Of a stretch of 17,266 nt of DNA, positions 6,871 to 14,689 are shown piece by piece. Both the position numbers and the translations under genes were made by a program. Where the stretch lies: the NCBI RefSeq assembly GCF_000292245.2, contig NZ_ALPT02000084.1:1-17266 (forward strand), written 5' to 3'. The notes under the pieces are model-generated. The model was not told where the DNA came from. It was given only the letters and a program-made list of their open reading frames with translations, and made no database searches. This DNA is from Alkalihalobacillus alcalophilus ATCC 27647 = CGMCC 1.3604 (lineage in GTDB: Bacteria > Bacillota > Bacilli > Bacillales > Bacillaceae_D). How positions within the stretch are numbered: position 1 is the first letter of the stretch; every line of letters starts with the position of its first letter.

Positions 6871-7503
6871 TTATCCCTTCCCTTTTAAAAGAAGATCGGT
6901 TTGCCAATCAATATATTGCTCTAACGTATATTGTTTTCGCAAAGCCCATCTTCGGAATGTCCACATTTGACCTTGTACTAAAATATTATGAGCAAGGAGA
7001 TTCACTTCATCCCCTTTAACGTTTAATTCATTAGCCTCGACGCATTCACGAATGATTTCTTCTAAGATGCTAGCCATTTCTTTTTCCTTTTGAAGCACAT
7101 ATTGAAGTGATTCTTTAGGTAAGGCTTTCACTTCTTGATACATAACGAGAACTTCATCGGACATATCATCGACAATTTGAAAATAAGAATGAATCGCTAA
7201 TTTAAGCCGTTCTAATGCTGAACCCTCTTTACTTAATTGCTTTTTCAAGCGCTTGGATACTTCAAGATAAATGTCATCACACACAAGATAAAGAATATCC
7301 TCTTTTGCTCCAATATACTCATACAAAGTTCCAATACTGAAGCCCGCTTCTTTGGCAATTTCCCTTGTTGTTGTACGGTGGAAGCCTTTGTCAATAAAAA
7401 GACGGACAGCTCCTTTGACCATTTGAGCACGACGAACTTTAATTAATTGTGGATCCTTTACCATTGAAGGCACCTTTTTATTCCTTAACATCGAACAACC
7501 CAC
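6871..7503 (-). CDS. TetR/AcrR-family transcriptional regulator
   Basis: A 210-residue predicted repressor. The N-terminal TetR helix-turn-helix is clear at about 30-77: MVKGAVRLFIDKGFHRTTT, then REIAKEAGFSIGTLYEYIGAKEDIL. The remaining all-helical region is the ligand/dimerisation domain, whose effector cannot be read from sequence. In related Bacillaceae a regulator of this type sits near acyl-CoA dehydrogenase genes, so a link to fatty-acid metabolism is possible but is inference; no such gene is in this window. The start used is GTG at 7503 with AAGGA 6 nt upstream, consistent with the promoter at 7530-7557. An internal ATG at 7464 has a better AAAAGGTG site and would give a 197-residue form. 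The gene is divergent from the cardiolipin-synthase-like gene. Confidence 0.9.
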   Translation of the reverse strand: MGCSMLRNKKVPSMVKDPQLIKVRRAQMVKGAVRLFIDKGFHRTTTREIAKEAGFSIGTLYEYIGAKEDILYLVCDDIYLEVSKRLKKQLSKEGSALERLKLAIHSYFQIVDDMSDEVLVMYQEVKALPKESLQYVLQKEKEMASILEEIIRECVEANELNVKGDEVNLLAHNILVQGQMWTFRRWALRKQYTLEQYIDWQTDLLLKGKG

Positions 7504-7529
7504 ACCCCATCCTTACGATTATTTCCTCC

Positions 7530-7557
7530 ATCATACTAAAAAAGAGTAAATTTTCAA
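7530..7557 (-). promoter_or_regulatory. Sigma-A promoter of the tetR-family gene
   Basis: On the minus strand TTGAAA (7552-7557), a 16-bp spacer and TATGAT (7530-7535) lie about 27 nt before the GTG start. Confidence 0.6.
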
Positions 7558-7638
7558 ACTTTTAATAAAGAGTGACAAGGAATAGACAAAATTTCTGCTT
7601 TACCACTCAAGCCTTCTTTAAGGAGTTGAACGTCACAC

Positions 7639-7654
7639 TTATTTCATGAAATAA
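7639..7654. promoter_or_regulatory. Perfect 16-bp palindrome, candidate operator
   Basis: TTATTTCATGAAATAA is a perfect palindrome in the intergenic region between the divergent tetR-family and cls-like genes. TetR proteins commonly bind palindromes of this size in such gaps. No binding site is known for this regulator, so the role is inferred from position only. It does not overlap the tetR promoter proposed at 7530-7557. Confidence 0.4.
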
Positions 7655-7744
7655 CTTTTTAGGAGCATACTAATCATTATTAGGTAAAAGAAGGTTAATC
7701 CTCAAACGACCATTAATTTATAATGACAAGGAGTCGGAAAATGT

Positions 7745-8941
7745 ATGGTGTATGCACTTATCATAATTGCTCTTCTATTAATTCTTTTAGGTTTGGTCTG
7801 GTTGGATTTTCGGCTTGGGAGGCGCTCTTTAATCATAAACGAAGAACCGATAGAGCCCCTCGTACGCGAGAGCCGCATGCAACTCTTAACAACAGGTGAT
7901 CATTTTGTTGAATGTTTAATGCAAGATCTTTTTCATGCCGAAAAACATATTCATATGCTTTTTTACATTTTTCGTGATGACCATATCGGCCAAAAGATAA
8001 TTGATTTATTAGAATTAAAAGCGAAACAAGGAGTAAAGGTGCGGTTAATGGTCGATATGTTCGGTTGCAAGATTTCTTTTCGTAATAAAAGAAAATTAAA
8101 AAAAGCAGGGGTCAAACTTCACCTAACACCGCCCCTCTCTTTTCCTTATTTTTTCTTTAAATTAAATCAACGAAACCATCGAAAAATCGTGATTTGTGAT
8201 AGTAAAGTGGCTTATTTTGGCGGTTACAATATTGGGGACGAATATTTAGGTCGCGATCCGAAGTTTGGACGATGGCGAGATCTTCACATTCGCATGCAAG
8301 GTAACGGTGTGCAGGATTTACAAAAAAGCTTTTTAAATGATTGGGAAGATGTTTGCCATAAAAGCTTTGAGGATGCCTCCTTTTACCCAGCTCTCCAACC
8401 TGGGACACAAAAGCTCATCATGTTTCCGACAAATGGCCTTTTTTTAGAAGAACAACAATTAAAACATATCGAAGCAGTCAAACACTCCCTTACGATTGCC
8501 ACTGCCTATTTTATCCCCAGTGAGAGGATGATGAAGGCATTAATTCAAGCAACGAAGCGTGGGGTGCAAATAAAAATCATCCTCCCGAAAAAAAGCGATC
8601 ATCCGCTTGTACGCGAAGCCGCTTTTCCTTATTTTGATTCGTTGCTGCGTTCAGGTGTACAGATCTATCAATATTATCGTGGCTTTTTTCACACAAAAGC
8701 GATTTTATTCGATCACGATGCCGCTTATCTTGGAACTGCAAACTTTGATAAACGTAGCTTTTTTATAAACTTAGAACAAAATAGTTATATCTATGACAAA
8801 GATTTTATTAAATTAATCGCAGCTGAAATTGATTATGATATTTCGATATCCCATCAACTTACGATGGAAGAATATCAAAAACGCAGCCTCTATTTTCGTC
8901 TAAAAGAAAAAATCGCAAGTGCAGTCTCTGACTTTTTGTAG
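7745..8941 (+). CDS. clsB: Cardiolipin synthase-like phospholipase D-family protein (YwjE/ClsB-like)
   Basis: A 398-residue membrane-associated protein, the same length as remembered for B. subtilis YwjE. Residues 2-20 form one hydrophobic N-terminal membrane segment. Two phospholipase D HKD motifs follow: H145-x-K147-x4-D152 in NHRKIVICDSKVAYFGGYNI, and H316-x-K318-x4-D323 in HTKAILFDHDAAYLGTANFD. Both catalytic His/Lys/Asp sets are intact. Such enzymes condense two phosphatidylglycerol molecules to cardiolipin and glycerol at the membrane. Most major cardiolipin synthases are about 480-510 aa with two N-terminal helices, so this is the shorter paralogue type. AAGGAG lies 11 nt before the ATG. 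In B. subtilis the equivalent gene stands with fadF and acdA near rpoE; those genes are absent here. No terminator is visible after it. Confidence 0.9.
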   Translation: MVYALIIIALLLILLGLVWLDFRLGRRSLIINEEPIEPLVRESRMQLLTTGDHFVECLMQDLFHAEKHIHMLFYIFRDDHIGQKIIDLLELKAKQGVKVRLMVDMFGCKISFRNKRKLKKAGVKLHLTPPLSFPYFFFKLNQRNHRKIVICDSKVAYFGGYNIGDEYLGRDPKFGRWRDLHIRMQGNGVQDLQKSFLNDWEDVCHKSFEDASFYPALQPGTQKLIMFPTNGLFLEEQQLKHIEAVKHSLTIATAYFIPSERMMKALIQATKRGVQIKIILPKKSDHPLVREAAFPYFDSLLRSGVQIYQYYRGFFHTKAILFDHDAAYLGTANFDKRSFFINLEQNSYIYDKDFIKLIAAEIDYDISISHQLTMEEYQKRSLYFRLKEKIASAVSDFL

Positions 8942-8960
8942 ATGTAGGGGGTTCATGTAG

Positions 8961-9152
8961 GGATTTGATTTGATGGCTTTGGGATTCATTGGCGACCTTT
9001 GATTCCCTTTCCCGCTCTGATTTGATGGCTTTCGGAATCATTGACCTCCTTTGATTCCCTTTCCAACTCTGATTCGCTCGCTTTCGGATTCATTGGCTAC
9101 CTTTGATTCCCTTTCTAGCTCTTTTCCATTCGCTTTTGGAATCATTGGGTTT
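8961..9152. repeat. Tandem repeat array B, 52-bp unit, about 3.5 copies (same family as array A)
   Basis: The core CCTTTGATTCCCTTTC recurs at 8996, 9048 and 9100, an exact 52-bp period, and is separated by TGATTTGATGGCTTTCGGAA-type segments. In the second unit the dyad is perfect: GGAATCA, 11 nt, TGATTCC. The core is the same as in array A about 5 kb away, but the intervening bases differ, so the arrays have diverged independently. It directly follows the cls-like gene. Confidence 0.9.
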
Positions 9153-9382
9153 CTATTAGGCTCTTTTCGACAAGTGACACTTATCAAATTTCAGCTTTAT
9201 TCAAACGTTCCTCAGTATTCGCCTTCTCTAATTTCTTTGTTATCTTATTCTTTTTCCCCGATCAAAAAAAACCTCCAAGTAGTCATTAGTTTACGAGTAA
9301 CCTAACTTCACTTAAAGGTGTTTTCATTCGACTCATCACATGAGGATAATCCCACTTATTTGCAGTCCATTCGTTCTCACTG
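9153..9382. other. Gene-free stretch between array B and the XapX gene
   Basis: No gene is supported. A possible weak terminator for the minus-strand XapX gene lies at 9264-9313 (two short 4-bp stems followed by eight T on the minus strand). A minus-strand open frame between about 9303 and 9410 has protein-like composition but no usable start codon except near its end. Confidence 0.4.
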
Positions 9383-9541
9383 TTATCCCCAAAAATAAGT
9401 AAACCCTTGATAGCCTAAATAAATCCCGACAATTCCAATGATCCCCGAAAAGACTGGTGGTGCTGGGATTGGGAGTTTTAAAAAGGCAAATAGTAAACCA
9501 ACAATCAATCCAGCCAACAAGGCGAGCATGACTTCTTGCAT
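9383..9541 (-). CDS. XapX domain-type small membrane protein
   Basis: A 52-residue protein starting MQEVMLALLAGLIVGLLF. It has two hydrophobic segments (about 4-20 and 31-46) joined by KLPIPAPPVFSGIIG. The proline-rich loop with PxPAPPVFxGI between two short membrane segments is the signature of the XapX family (formerly DUF1427), whose function is unknown. GAAGGGG lies about 7 nt before the ATG. It follows the DUF456 membrane-protein gene by about 80 nt on the same strand and may be co-transcribed with it. Its short length makes it easy to miss in automated annotation. Confidence 0.8.
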   Translation of the reverse strand: MQEVMLALLAGLIVGLLFAFLKLPIPAPPVFSGIIGIVGIYLGYQGFTYFWG

Positions 9542-9620
9542 AAGGACCCCTTCTTTCTAAAAAACATTGTCCTTACTACTATTTGTCTTTTTGAATGACT
9601 TATTCACTTAGACTACATGA

Positions 9621-10112
9621 TTATGCTAAAAATACTTCAACAATAAACCAAATGATCATAATAAATTGCACCAATCCTTTGGCAACCGTACTGCTTAAAA
9701 AAGCAATTAATGACGCGATGGCAACCTTAAAAGCATGGCCTGGCTGCTGAATACTAATAAGCTCTGTCACAAAAACAAGGATAAACGGGACAAAAATGAT
9801 GCCGAATGGAGGCATGATAAAGGAACCGACAATCACTCCAATCGCCGCCATTCTTTCTCCCCATTTGGAGCCACCATATCGCTTAACAAAATATTGGCTC
9901 GCAATTATATCAGCAAGAATCAGAAACAATGTAAAAATGACCATCCCAGACCAAAACCAGACCGACAAATCACTAAAAGTACCAATCCCAAAGCCGTAAA
10001 CAAGAAACCCGACCCAAATAACGAGCACGGAAGGAACTAACGGAAAAATAAGTCCAATAAAACTTAAGAAAAAACAGATGGCGACCACTATCCACCATAA
10101 CATCTCGACCAT
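9621..10112 (-). CDS. DUF456 family membrane protein (YqgC-like)
   Basis: A 163-residue integral membrane protein of unknown function. It has an N-terminal helix with the conserved GLIFPLVPSVLVIWVGFLVYG segment, a second helix (about 52-71), then RYGGSKWGERMAAIGVIVGSF and PPFGIIFVPFILVF. These are features of DUF456, which includes glycine-rich motifs within its helices. I chose the ATG at 10110-10112; a TTG immediately upstream at 10115 is in frame and also within range of the AGGAGG site. It lies after the argS terminator, so it is probably transcribed separately from argS. Confidence 0.85.
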   Translation of the reverse strand: MVEMLWWIVVAICFFLSFIGLIFPLVPSVLVIWVGFLVYGFGIGTFSDLSVWFWSGMVIFTLFLILADIIASQYFVKRYGGSKWGERMAAIGVIVGSFIMPPFGIIFVPFILVFVTELISIQQPGHAFKVAIASLIAFLSSTVAKGLVQFIMIIWFIVEVFLA

Positions 10113-10135
10113 CAAACCTAACCTCCTTTTTTGCT

Positions 10136-10169
10136 AGCCAAAAACCCCTCTCTAATTTTTTAGAGAGGG
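10136..10169 (-). terminator. Rho-independent terminator after argS
   Basis: A perfect 10-bp stem (CCCTCTCTAA / TTAGAGAGGG, loop of four T, 10146-10169) lies about 20 nt past the argS stop. The minus strand continues with GTTTTT. Confidence 0.9.
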
Positions 10170-10188
10170 AAAAAATCAATGAAGTGGA

Positions 10189-11859
10189 TTACATTTTTTC
10201 AGGTGCATTTACTCCTACTAATGATAGCGCGTTTTTAATCGTAATTTGTGTCGCTCTCATTAGAGCTAGGCGTGCTTTTGTTTTCGCTTCATCAGCCTCA
10301 TCAAAAACTCGTTCAGCATTATAAAAGCTGTGTAAAGTAGCGGCTAACTCGTGAACATAATTCGTAATGCGGTGTGGAATTTGTTTTTTCGCAGCCTCTG
10401 CTACAATTGCTGGGAAATCACCAATCACTTTAAGTAATTCAAACTCTTTTTCTGTACTAATTGGGGATAGGTCGATGTTTTCATCAAAAGTTAACCCCTT
10501 TTCTTCCCCTTGGCGAAGCATCGTACAAACGCGGGCATGTGCGTATTGGACGTAATAGACAGGATTTTCATTCGAATTAGACACCGCTAAGTCCATATCA
10601 AAATCTAAGTGTGAGTCAGCACTACGCATCGCAAAGAAATAACGTGTCGCATCAATTCCGACCTCTTCCATTAGATCACGAAGCGTAACAGCCTTCCCAG
10701 TCCGCTTGCTCATTTTCACCTTTTCTCCACCTTGATACAAACTGACCATTTGAATGATCTCAACGTCTAATTGGTCCGCCTCATAACCCAGTGCTTGAAT
10801 CGCCGCACGCATACGTGGAATATATCCATGGTGATCCGCTCCCCAAACATTAATTAATTTATCAAAACCACGATTCATTTTATCTTGGTGATAAGCAATA
10901 TCCGGAGTTAAGTACGTGTAGCTTCCATCATTTTTAATTAAAACACGGTCTTTATCGTCGCCATAGGTCGTTGAACGGAACCATGTTGCTCCATCTTCTT
11001 CAAATGTTTCGTCTTTTTCCTTCAACACTTGTAACGTCTCTTCCACTTTTTTCGTCTCGTATAAAGAAGTTTCAGAGAACCAATTATCAAACTCAACACG
11101 GAATTCTTTTAAGTCGACTTTAATTTTTTCTAATTCTTTTTCAAGTCCGTACTGACGGAAAAAGCTTAAGCGCTCTTCTTCTGGAAGTTTTGTTAACTCA
11201 TCGCCCTTCTCATCTACTAACTGGCGACCAAAATCAATAATATCTTGACCGTGATAACCATCCTCAGGCATGGCTTTTTCTAACCCTAACGCTTAATAAT
11301 AGCGGGCTTCTAAAGAAAAAGTTAAGTTGTTAATCTGATTCCCTGCATCATTTATATAATATTCACGCTCTACATCAAAACCAGCTTTCGCTAAAATATG
11401 GCTTAAGGAATCACCAACAGCTGCCCCCCGCGCATGTCCTAAATGCAGTGTTCCAGTTGGATTAGCGGAGACAAACTCGACTTGAATGCGCTTATTCCCA
11501 CCAAAATCAGACTCTCCATAAGCCTCTTTACTCGTTAAAACGGTTTTGACAACGTCACGTAAATAAGAATTGTCCATAAAGAAGTTAATAAAACCAGGAC
11601 CAGCAATTTCAACTTTTTCAATCATTGCCTCTTTTTGATTTAAACTAGCGGTTAGCTCCTCAGCAATTTGACGGGGTGCTTTTTTGGCAACACGTGCTAA
11701 CTGCATCGCCATATTTGTTGCATAATCACCATGGGCTTTATCCTTAGGTGTTTCAAGAACCACTTCTGGCATCGTTTCATCAGTTGCGAGGTTAGCCGCT
11801 TTAACTGCCGAAATAATTTCCTGCTTTAGTTTCTCTTTAATTTGTTCTACACTATTCAT
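10189..11859 (-). pseudogene. argS: Arginyl-tRNA synthetase gene interrupted by an in-frame TAA
   Basis: Read from the ATG at 11859 to the stop at 10189, this is a 557-codon frame, the usual length of Bacillus ArgS (556 aa), with one extra stop, TAA, at codon 189 (11293-11295). No frameshift is present. The N-terminal half has the HIGH signature ANPTGTLHLGHARG (132-145). The C-terminal half has GADHHGYIPR, KMSKRTGKAV (382-391) and the DALR anticodon-binding domain ending LVGVNAPEKM. In homologues recalled from memory the residue after ARYF/ARYY is Gln, so a single CAA-to-TAA change explains the stop. ArgS charges tRNA-Arg and is essential unless a second copy exists. The rest of the gene shows no decay, so this may be a sequencing error, a recent mutation, or a tolerated stop with re-initiation at the ATG of codon 197 (11271). 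The argS start overlaps the upstream gene in ATGA. Confidence 0.9.
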
Positions 11860-12299
11860 TTTGATTTGTCCTCCTCAAGTGTTAAGCGAACTTCATGTGT
11901 TCCTGTATCTTGTCCTTGCATTAAAAAGTGATAGCGCAAATGAATTTTGCCACGTTTTTTTCCATTCGGCCAAGCGACGATGACTTTCTCCGTTTTTGCC
12001 GTTGTTTCCCATGAAATTTCAGGAGTCACATAACGACCTACTGTTGTTTCTCCCGCGATAAAAGCTTGCCTCATCAAAATAGAGCCTTGGCGGATCAGCA
12101 TCAGTTCATGACCGTTCCACTTCATCGTCGTTTGAACGGTTTGCTCCTCACCGAACTTTTCCTCAAACCGCAAATACTCCGACTGCCCTTTTTTAAACAA
12201 ATCTCCTCTAGTTGTAAATTCATATGCTTCTTTATGATCGCCTTGTTGGATCAAGGTTTTAAAAACCATTTTGATCGATTTTTTCACTATCTTCTCCAT
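11856..12299 (-). CDS. ywiB: DUF1934 family protein (YwiB-like), predicted beta-barrel
   Basis: A 147-residue cytosolic protein of the DUF1934 family, a small calycin/lipocalin-like barrel of unknown function. Conserved-looking segments are the YLRFEEKF strand, MLIRQGSILMRQAFIAGE and GKIHLRYHFLMQG. In Bacillus it is paired with argS, as here: its TGA overlaps the argS ATG in ATGA, which suggests translational coupling. I chose the ATG at 12297-12299 because it gives the family length (B. subtilis about 142 aa) and has GAAGGA 10 nt upstream. An in-frame ATG at 12365 would add 22 residues but has a poor ribosome-binding site. Confidence 0.85.
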   Translation of the reverse strand: MEKIVKKSIKMVFKTLIQQGDHKEAYEFTTRGDLFKKGQSEYLRFEEKFGEEQTVQTTMKWNGHELMLIRQGSILMRQAFIAGETTVGRYVTPEISWETTAKTEKVIVAWPNGKKRGKIHLRYHFLMQGQDTGTHEVRLTLEEDKSK

Positions 12300-12446
12300 T
12301 GTTCGCACATCCTTCTCACTAAACAGTTTAGCGAGTTTATACAAGGCTTGCAAGATTTCTCTCATCTGCTTCTTCTACTGTTCACATTTCCTTTTCATCA
12401 TCGACCAAAAAACGGATTAATATGATAGACTTCTTAAAAAACGTTG

Positions 12447-12890
12447 TTTGATTTTTCAAAGGGAATACTTTTTTTGCACCTTAATTTGGGCGACTCGGCT
12501 TTTTCATTACTTATTACCAGTTTTTTGCACCTTAATCCGGCCTTCGCGGCTTTTTCATTACCTATTACCAGTTTTTCGCACCTTAATCAAGGCTTACTCG
12601 CTTTTTCATTACCTATCATCAGTTTTTCGCTCCCTAATTTGGTCAAACTGGCTTTTTCATTACCTATTACCAATTTTTCGCACCGTAATCACGGCTACTC
12701 TGCTTTTTCATTACCTATTATCAATTATTCGCACCCTAATCCTGACAACTCTGCTTTTTCATTACCTATTACCAATTTTTCGCACCCTAATCCTGACAAC
12801 TCAACTTTTTCATTACCTATTACCAATTTTTTGCACCGTAATCCGGCCGGCATGCCTTTTACATTACTAATCACTAATCCCCGCGTTCAC
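12447..12890. repeat. Tandem repeat array C, exact 51-bp unit, about 8 copies
   Basis: The element GCTTTTTCATTACCTATTAC recurs with its first base at 12498, 12549, 12600, 12651, 12702, 12753 and 12804: six successive intervals of exactly 51 bp. Degraded units flank it at 12447 and about 12854. Each unit has a conserved part of about 38 bp (ending in TTTTTCGCACCCTAAT) and a variable part of about 13 bp next to it. Because 51 is a multiple of three, two plus-strand frames stay open. However, changes between units fall mainly at first or second codon positions in those frames, and no ribosome-binding site precedes them, so I read the array as noncoding. It is a different family from arrays A and B. 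Confidence 0.93.
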
Positions 12891-12911
12891 ACTATCTTTT
12901 AGCTTTTCTGA

Positions 12912-12948
12912 CCTAAAAAAGGTGAGTGAAATTTCGTCACTCACCTTT
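12912..12948 (-). terminator. Rho-independent terminator after speB
   Basis: A perfect 12-bp stem AAAGGTGAGTGA / TCACTCACCTTT (12918-12929 and 12937-12948, 7-nt loop) is followed on the minus strand by three further T. It lies 16 nt past the speB stop. Confidence 0.9.
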
Positions 12949-12964
12949 CTATTCCTGTATGATT

Positions 12965-13837
12965 TTATTTAACAAAACCAAGGAGCATTTCACGAATCAT
13001 TTTACTTGCGGTAATTTGTGTTTGTTCAGATGGGTCATAGTTTGGGGCCACTTCCACTAAATCGGAACCGACAACTTTCACATCAGATTTGGCAATAGCC
13101 ATAATCGCTTCTAATAATTCCTTAGATGTGATGCCTCCTGCTTCTGCTGTTCCTGTGCCAGGCGCGTGGGCTGGATCTAATACATCAATATCAATCGTGA
13201 CATAAACAGGACGGCCAGCAAGTGTTGGTAATACTTTTTTCAGTGGCTCAACTACTTCAAATTTAAACATATTCATGCCTGATTCTTTGGCAAACTGAAA
13301 TTCCTCACGCATGCCAGAGCGAATTCCAAATGAATAGACATTTTCTGCTCCAATTAAAGAACAAGCTTTACGAATCGGTGTCGAGTGAGACAATGGTTCT
13401 CCTTCGTATTCTTCACGCAAGTCTGCATGTGCATCAAAGTGAAGAATCGCGACATCTGGATGCTTTTTGTGAATCGCCTTAAAAATCGGCCAAGATAATA
13501 AATGCTCTCCACCTAAGCCAAGTGGATATTTGCCATCAGCCAAAAGCTTATCAACAAATTCCTCCACCATATCAAGGCTACGAGCTGCGTTTCCAAATGG
13601 AAGGGGAATGTCACCAGCATCAAAATAGTTCACTTCTTCTAAATGCTTGTCCATATAAGGGCTATATTCCTCAAGACCTAAAGACGCTTCTCGGATTTTC
13701 GCAGGACCAAAACGAGAGCCTGGGCGAAAAGAGACGGTCCAATCCATCGGCATACCGTAAATGACCGCATCACTTTCTTCATACGTAGCACGACTCATGA
13801 TAAATACTTTTCCAGAGTAAGATTCATCAAAACGCAT
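12965..13837 (-). CDS. speB: Agmatinase (agmatine ureohydrolase)
   Basis: A 290-residue cytosolic, manganese-dependent enzyme of the arginase/ureohydrolase family that hydrolyses agmatine to putrescine and urea. The metal ligands are visible: His112 in GLGGEHLLSW, Asp135/His137/Asp139 in HFDAHADLREEY, and Asp216/Asp218 in TIDIDVLDPAHAPGTGT. Length equals B. subtilis SpeB (290 aa). The ATG has AGGAGGG about 7 nt upstream. It begins 12 nt after speE and forms an operon with it: agmatinase supplies putrescine, which the spermidine synthase then uses. The strong terminator follows. Confidence 0.96.
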   Translation of the reverse strand: MRFDESYSGKVFIMSRATYEESDAVIYGMPMDWTVSFRPGSRFGPAKIREASLGLEEYSPYMDKHLEEVNYFDAGDIPLPFGNAARSLDMVEEFVDKLLADGKYPLGLGGEHLLSWPIFKAIHKKHPDVAILHFDAHADLREEYEGEPLSHSTPIRKACSLIGAENVYSFGIRSGMREEFQFAKESGMNMFKFEVVEPLKKVLPTLAGRPVYVTIDIDVLDPAHAPGTGTAEAGGITSKELLEAIMAIAKSDVKVVGSDLVEVAPNYDPSEQTQITASKMIREMLLGFVK

Positions 13838-13849
13838 ATGAAATCCCTC

Positions 13850-14677
13850 CTATTTCAATAAATCAGCAACAAATTTTGGCAAGGCAAACGCCGCTTTATG
13901 AAGCTCTTTAGTATAATATTTCGTCTCAATCTCATGGAATCTTTCCTCGGAGACTTGTAGTGGATCATGCTTTTTCGAACCGATTGTAAACGTCCAAAGA
14001 CCACTTGGGTATGTTGGAATATTGGCTGTATAAAGGTTTGTAATTGGAAAAATTTCTTTAACATCGTTATATACTTGTTTGATTAAATGTTGATGGAACC
14101 ATGGATTGTCTGTTTGAGCAACAAAAATGCCATCTTCTTTTAGAGCTTTCGCAATTCCTACATAGAAACCTTTCTCAAAAAGTTTTACAGCAGGTCCAAC
14201 TGGCTCTGTCGAATCAACCATAATGACATCATACGCATTTTCTGCTTCCGCAATGTGCATAAATCCGTCGCCTACTTGAACATCAACACGGCTGTCGTCT
14301 AAAGCTCCCGCAATGGACGGTAAATATTTTTTCGAATACTCGATTACTTTCCCATCGATTTCAACAAGAGTTGCTTTTTCAACAGATGGGTGCTTTAACA
14401 CTTCACGAATAACGCCACCATCGCCACCACCAACAACAAGAACATGTTTAGGGTTTGGATGTGTAAATAAAGGAACATGAGCGACCATCTCATGGTAAAC
14501 GAACTCATCCTTCTCCGTTGTCATAACCATGCCATCAAGGACTAGCATATTTCCAAACTCTTCTGTTTCGACTACATCTAATTGTTGAAAGTCGGTTTTC
14601 TCTGTATGTAGAGTGCGTTTAATTTTTGCTGTAATTCCAAAGTTTTCTGTTTGTTTTTCTGTGAACCATAACTCCAT
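13850..14677 (-). CDS. speE: Spermidine synthase (polyamine aminopropyltransferase)
   Basis: A 275-residue cytosolic enzyme that transfers an aminopropyl group from decarboxylated S-adenosylmethionine to putrescine. It starts MELWFTEKQTENFGI, nearly the same as B. subtilis SpeE. The Rossmann nucleotide loop VVGGGDGGVIRE (about 81-92), the acidic LVEIDGKVIE and the catalytic Asp155 in MVDSTEPVGPA are all present, as is NIPTYPSGLWTFTIGSK near the C terminus. I chose the ATG at 14677, which has AGAGGTG 7 nt upstream; a TTG two codons earlier is too close to that site. It follows a 54-codon ORF by 12 nt and precedes speB by 12 nt. Confidence 0.97.
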   Translation of the reverse strand: MELWFTEKQTENFGITAKIKRTLHTEKTDFQQLDVVETEEFGNMLVLDGMVMTTEKDEFVYHEMVAHVPLFTHPNPKHVLVVGGGDGGVIREVLKHPSVEKATLVEIDGKVIEYSKKYLPSIAGALDDSRVDVQVGDGFMHIAEAENAYDVIMVDSTEPVGPAVKLFEKGFYVGIAKALKEDGIFVAQTDNPWFHQHLIKQVYNDVKEIFPITNLYTANIPTYPSGLWTFTIGSKKHDPLQVSEERFHEIETKYYTKELHKAAFALPKFVADLLK

Positions 14678-14689
14678 TTTCAATCACCT

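Noticed and set aside
7719..7724. TATAAT just before the cls-like gene as its -10 box
   Set aside because: Transcription would start inside the AAGGAG ribosome-binding site, and no matching -35 is present.
9051..9305. 84-codon plus-strand ORF after array B
   Set aside because: It begins inside the repeat array, has no ribosome-binding site, and its composition is low-complexity Ser/Phe/Leu derived from repeat and AT-rich DNA.
9303..9410. Minus-strand open frame with protein-like residues overlapping the end of the XapX gene
   Set aside because: It has no start codon until the last 18 codons, and an upstream stop closes it. It could be a decayed gene remnant but cannot be supported.
11272..11295. 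Frameshift in argS
   Set aside because: The two halves are in the same frame (11859 minus 11271 is a multiple of three). The break is one stop codon, not an indel.
11860..12440. T-box riboswitch controlling argS
   Set aside because: No T-box sequence or specifier hairpin is seen upstream of the ywiB-argS pair, and argS overlaps ywiB directly.
12447..12890. Array C as a CRISPR array
   Set aside because: The variable part is only about 13 bp, the repeated part itself varies, and there are no cas genes nearby.
12444..12902. Two long plus-strand open frames encoding a 17-residue repeat protein across array C
   Set aside because: They exist because 51 bp is divisible by three. The starts are weak (TTG in one case), no ribosome-binding site is present, and differences between units change amino acids more than they preserve them.
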